From positions 2,697,052 through 2,761,051 of the forward strand of contig NW_004450583.1 of NCBI RefSeq assembly GCF_000321225.1: a stretch of 64,000 bases of DNA, in the 5' to 3' direction. The first letter of the stretch is position 1. Each line of letters starts with the position of its first letter. The notes below the pieces were generated by a model. That model saw nothing but the letters and a program-made list of their open reading frames with translations. It was not told the DNA's origin and ran no database searches. A program made the position numbers and the translations under genes. Positions 62,831-64,000 of this stretch are shown piece after piece. The DNA comes from Odobenus rosmarus divergens (lineage: Eukaryota; Chordata; Mammalia; Carnivora; Odobenidae).

Positions 62831-63904
62831 ATCTCTAAGGGAGGAACTTTGGAACCTGGGCTGAGTCTCAGGCTGACTTATTTGGAGGCAAGCCTTCCTG
62901 GTGTCCCTCAAACCTCTCTAAGCACCTACCACCTAGAAACCCCAGGCCGGCCGGTCAGGATGGGAGTCAAGTCAGCCCTAGTTTCAGGGATGACTGGCAG
63001 CCTATTTCATGGGCTGTTTCTTCGATTGTTTAAGATGAGTGCTCTGAAAACAGCAGCTCTTTGTCATCTAAAATTTTTAACTAGCTTAAAAGCCAGCACC
63101 TCTCTCTCTCTCCTTTGATTTCAGGGCTGTGATCCAAAGTGGGGCAAAATGACAACGTGCTGTCTGTTGTCATCGTGGTTCCTGCCAGCCCCGTGAAGAC
63201 ATCTTTCATTCCATCATTAAACATTGGCTGATTTTCTAATACTGATGTTTTCTTCACCTGAATATTCATCTTTTCCCACCCTACACTTAGTGGGTGTCTT
63301 TACTCCTCTGAGCGTCACTCCTGACATATTGTTTCCGTCTGTAGATGTCTTTATTTGAAAGAATCTGTTGTCATCAAGACTTTGCTGCTATACGCAGAAG
63401 ATGGAAGTTTTCTTTGACACTGACTGAGGCCAGTGGGAGTTCTGCTGGAGGATAGAAGTTCATTTGAGGCTTCATGAAACTTTCTGATTTTGGATAAGTT
63501 TAGAGGGCATTTGGAAAGGCAAGGGAGAGGCTCAGGGAGAAGTTGGAAAGATGATCGTAGATTGAGACCAGGGAGGAAGCTGGAAGTAGATAGTCAAATT
63601 TCCAGAACCTCAGATGTTGGGGTGGCCACTTTTGGGGAAGAAAAGTATACCTCAAAAGAACTCAGAGTATTTTCACTTTAAGGAGTATTTCAACTAGAAG
63701 CCTCTATGCTGTTTTCTCTGACATTTCAATGATCAGCCAAATCTTTGGGCAAGTATATGGAGGCCACCTGGTGATGTAAGACCCTCTTATGAAGGTGGGA
63801 GCTGGCCTTGGGAACCCAATGCTCCTGTGAGGAGGGGGGCATGCTATAACACCCCAGGTAACATTTGCACTGAGAAAAAGCTCAGTGCTTAAGATTGCTT
63901 TAGG

Positions 63905-64000
63905 GTCATCAGGGAAATCCAAATCAAAACCTCAATGAGATACCACCTCACACCAGTCAGAATGGCTAAAATTAACAAGTCAGGAAACGACAGATGTTGG
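63905..64000 (+). mobile_element. L1 ORF2 fragment running off the right edge
   Basis: AATCAAAACCTCAATGAGAT, then CACACCAGTCAGAATGGC and GTCAGGAAACGACAGATGTT, are the conserved L1 ORF2 3' stretch in sense orientation. The element is 5' truncated here and continues past base 64000. The closeness to consensus suggests a fairly young copy. Confidence 0.9.

Larger units (their letters stand above)
54824..64000 (+). other. LRMDA: Downstream LRMDA intron (5' portion)
   Basis: No frame here resembles the next LRMDA exon, so the window ends inside this intron. It contains an hAT element split by a Can-SINE, a second Can-SINE, a MIR, a full-length MER5A with an L2 tail beside it, a long repeat-free block at 61.6-62.2 kb, and an L1 fragment at the right edge. 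57.0-60.4 kb is mostly unique sequence. Confidence 0.8.

Overview
This is nuclear DNA from a carnivoran mammal. Eight copies of the carnivore tRNA-Lys-derived SINE (Can-SINE) are present, along with L1 3' ends of carnivore type and older mammal-wide repeats (MIR, L2, MER5A, MER20, MaLR LTRs). The SINE body, with its 'CCCCCTGCTTGTG' and 'CTGTGTCTCTCTCTGTC' segments, resembles copies I associate with arctoids (bears, seals, mustelids) more than the dog subfamily. That placement is an inference. There are no bacterial features, rRNA or tRNA genes, or CRISPR arrays.

The only protein-coding gene I can support is LRMDA (C10orf11, leucine-rich melanocyte differentiation-associated protein) on the + strand. 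Two internal coding exons are visible, at 42983-43109 and 54684-54823, and together they encode the leucine-rich-repeat core. The rest of the window is intron: 1-42982 upstream, 43110-54683 between the exons, and 54824-64000 downstream. The first and last exons lie outside the window. Nearly all other open reading frames are chance frames in introns or repeats.

The strongest single observation is that the intron between the two exons is not GT-AG. It begins with ATATCCTT, carries TCCTTAAC ten bases before its end, and ends in AC, which is a textbook U12-type (minor spliceosome) AT-AC intron. Joining exactly at these sites restores an uninterrupted leucine-rich repeat.

Layout: 1-4.2 kb is old MIR/L2 debris plus a conserved-looking block. 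A Can-SINE sits at 4.2 kb. From 4.4 to 27.9 kb there is no young SINE or L1 insertion, but there are several candidate regulatory blocks, a CA and a GT/GA microsatellite, a foldback with a poly-T loop, and old MaLR, MER20 and hAT remnants. From 27.9 to 42.9 kb there are two Can-SINEs, an AT-rich stretch and candidate conserved blocks near 39.3 and 40.4 kb. The U12 intron (43.1-54.7 kb) holds nested L1 and Can-SINE insertions. From 54.8 kb to the end there are two more Can-SINEs, an hAT element split by one of them, a long repeat-free block at 61.6-62.2 kb, a full-length MER5A, and the start of an L1 fragment running off the right edge.
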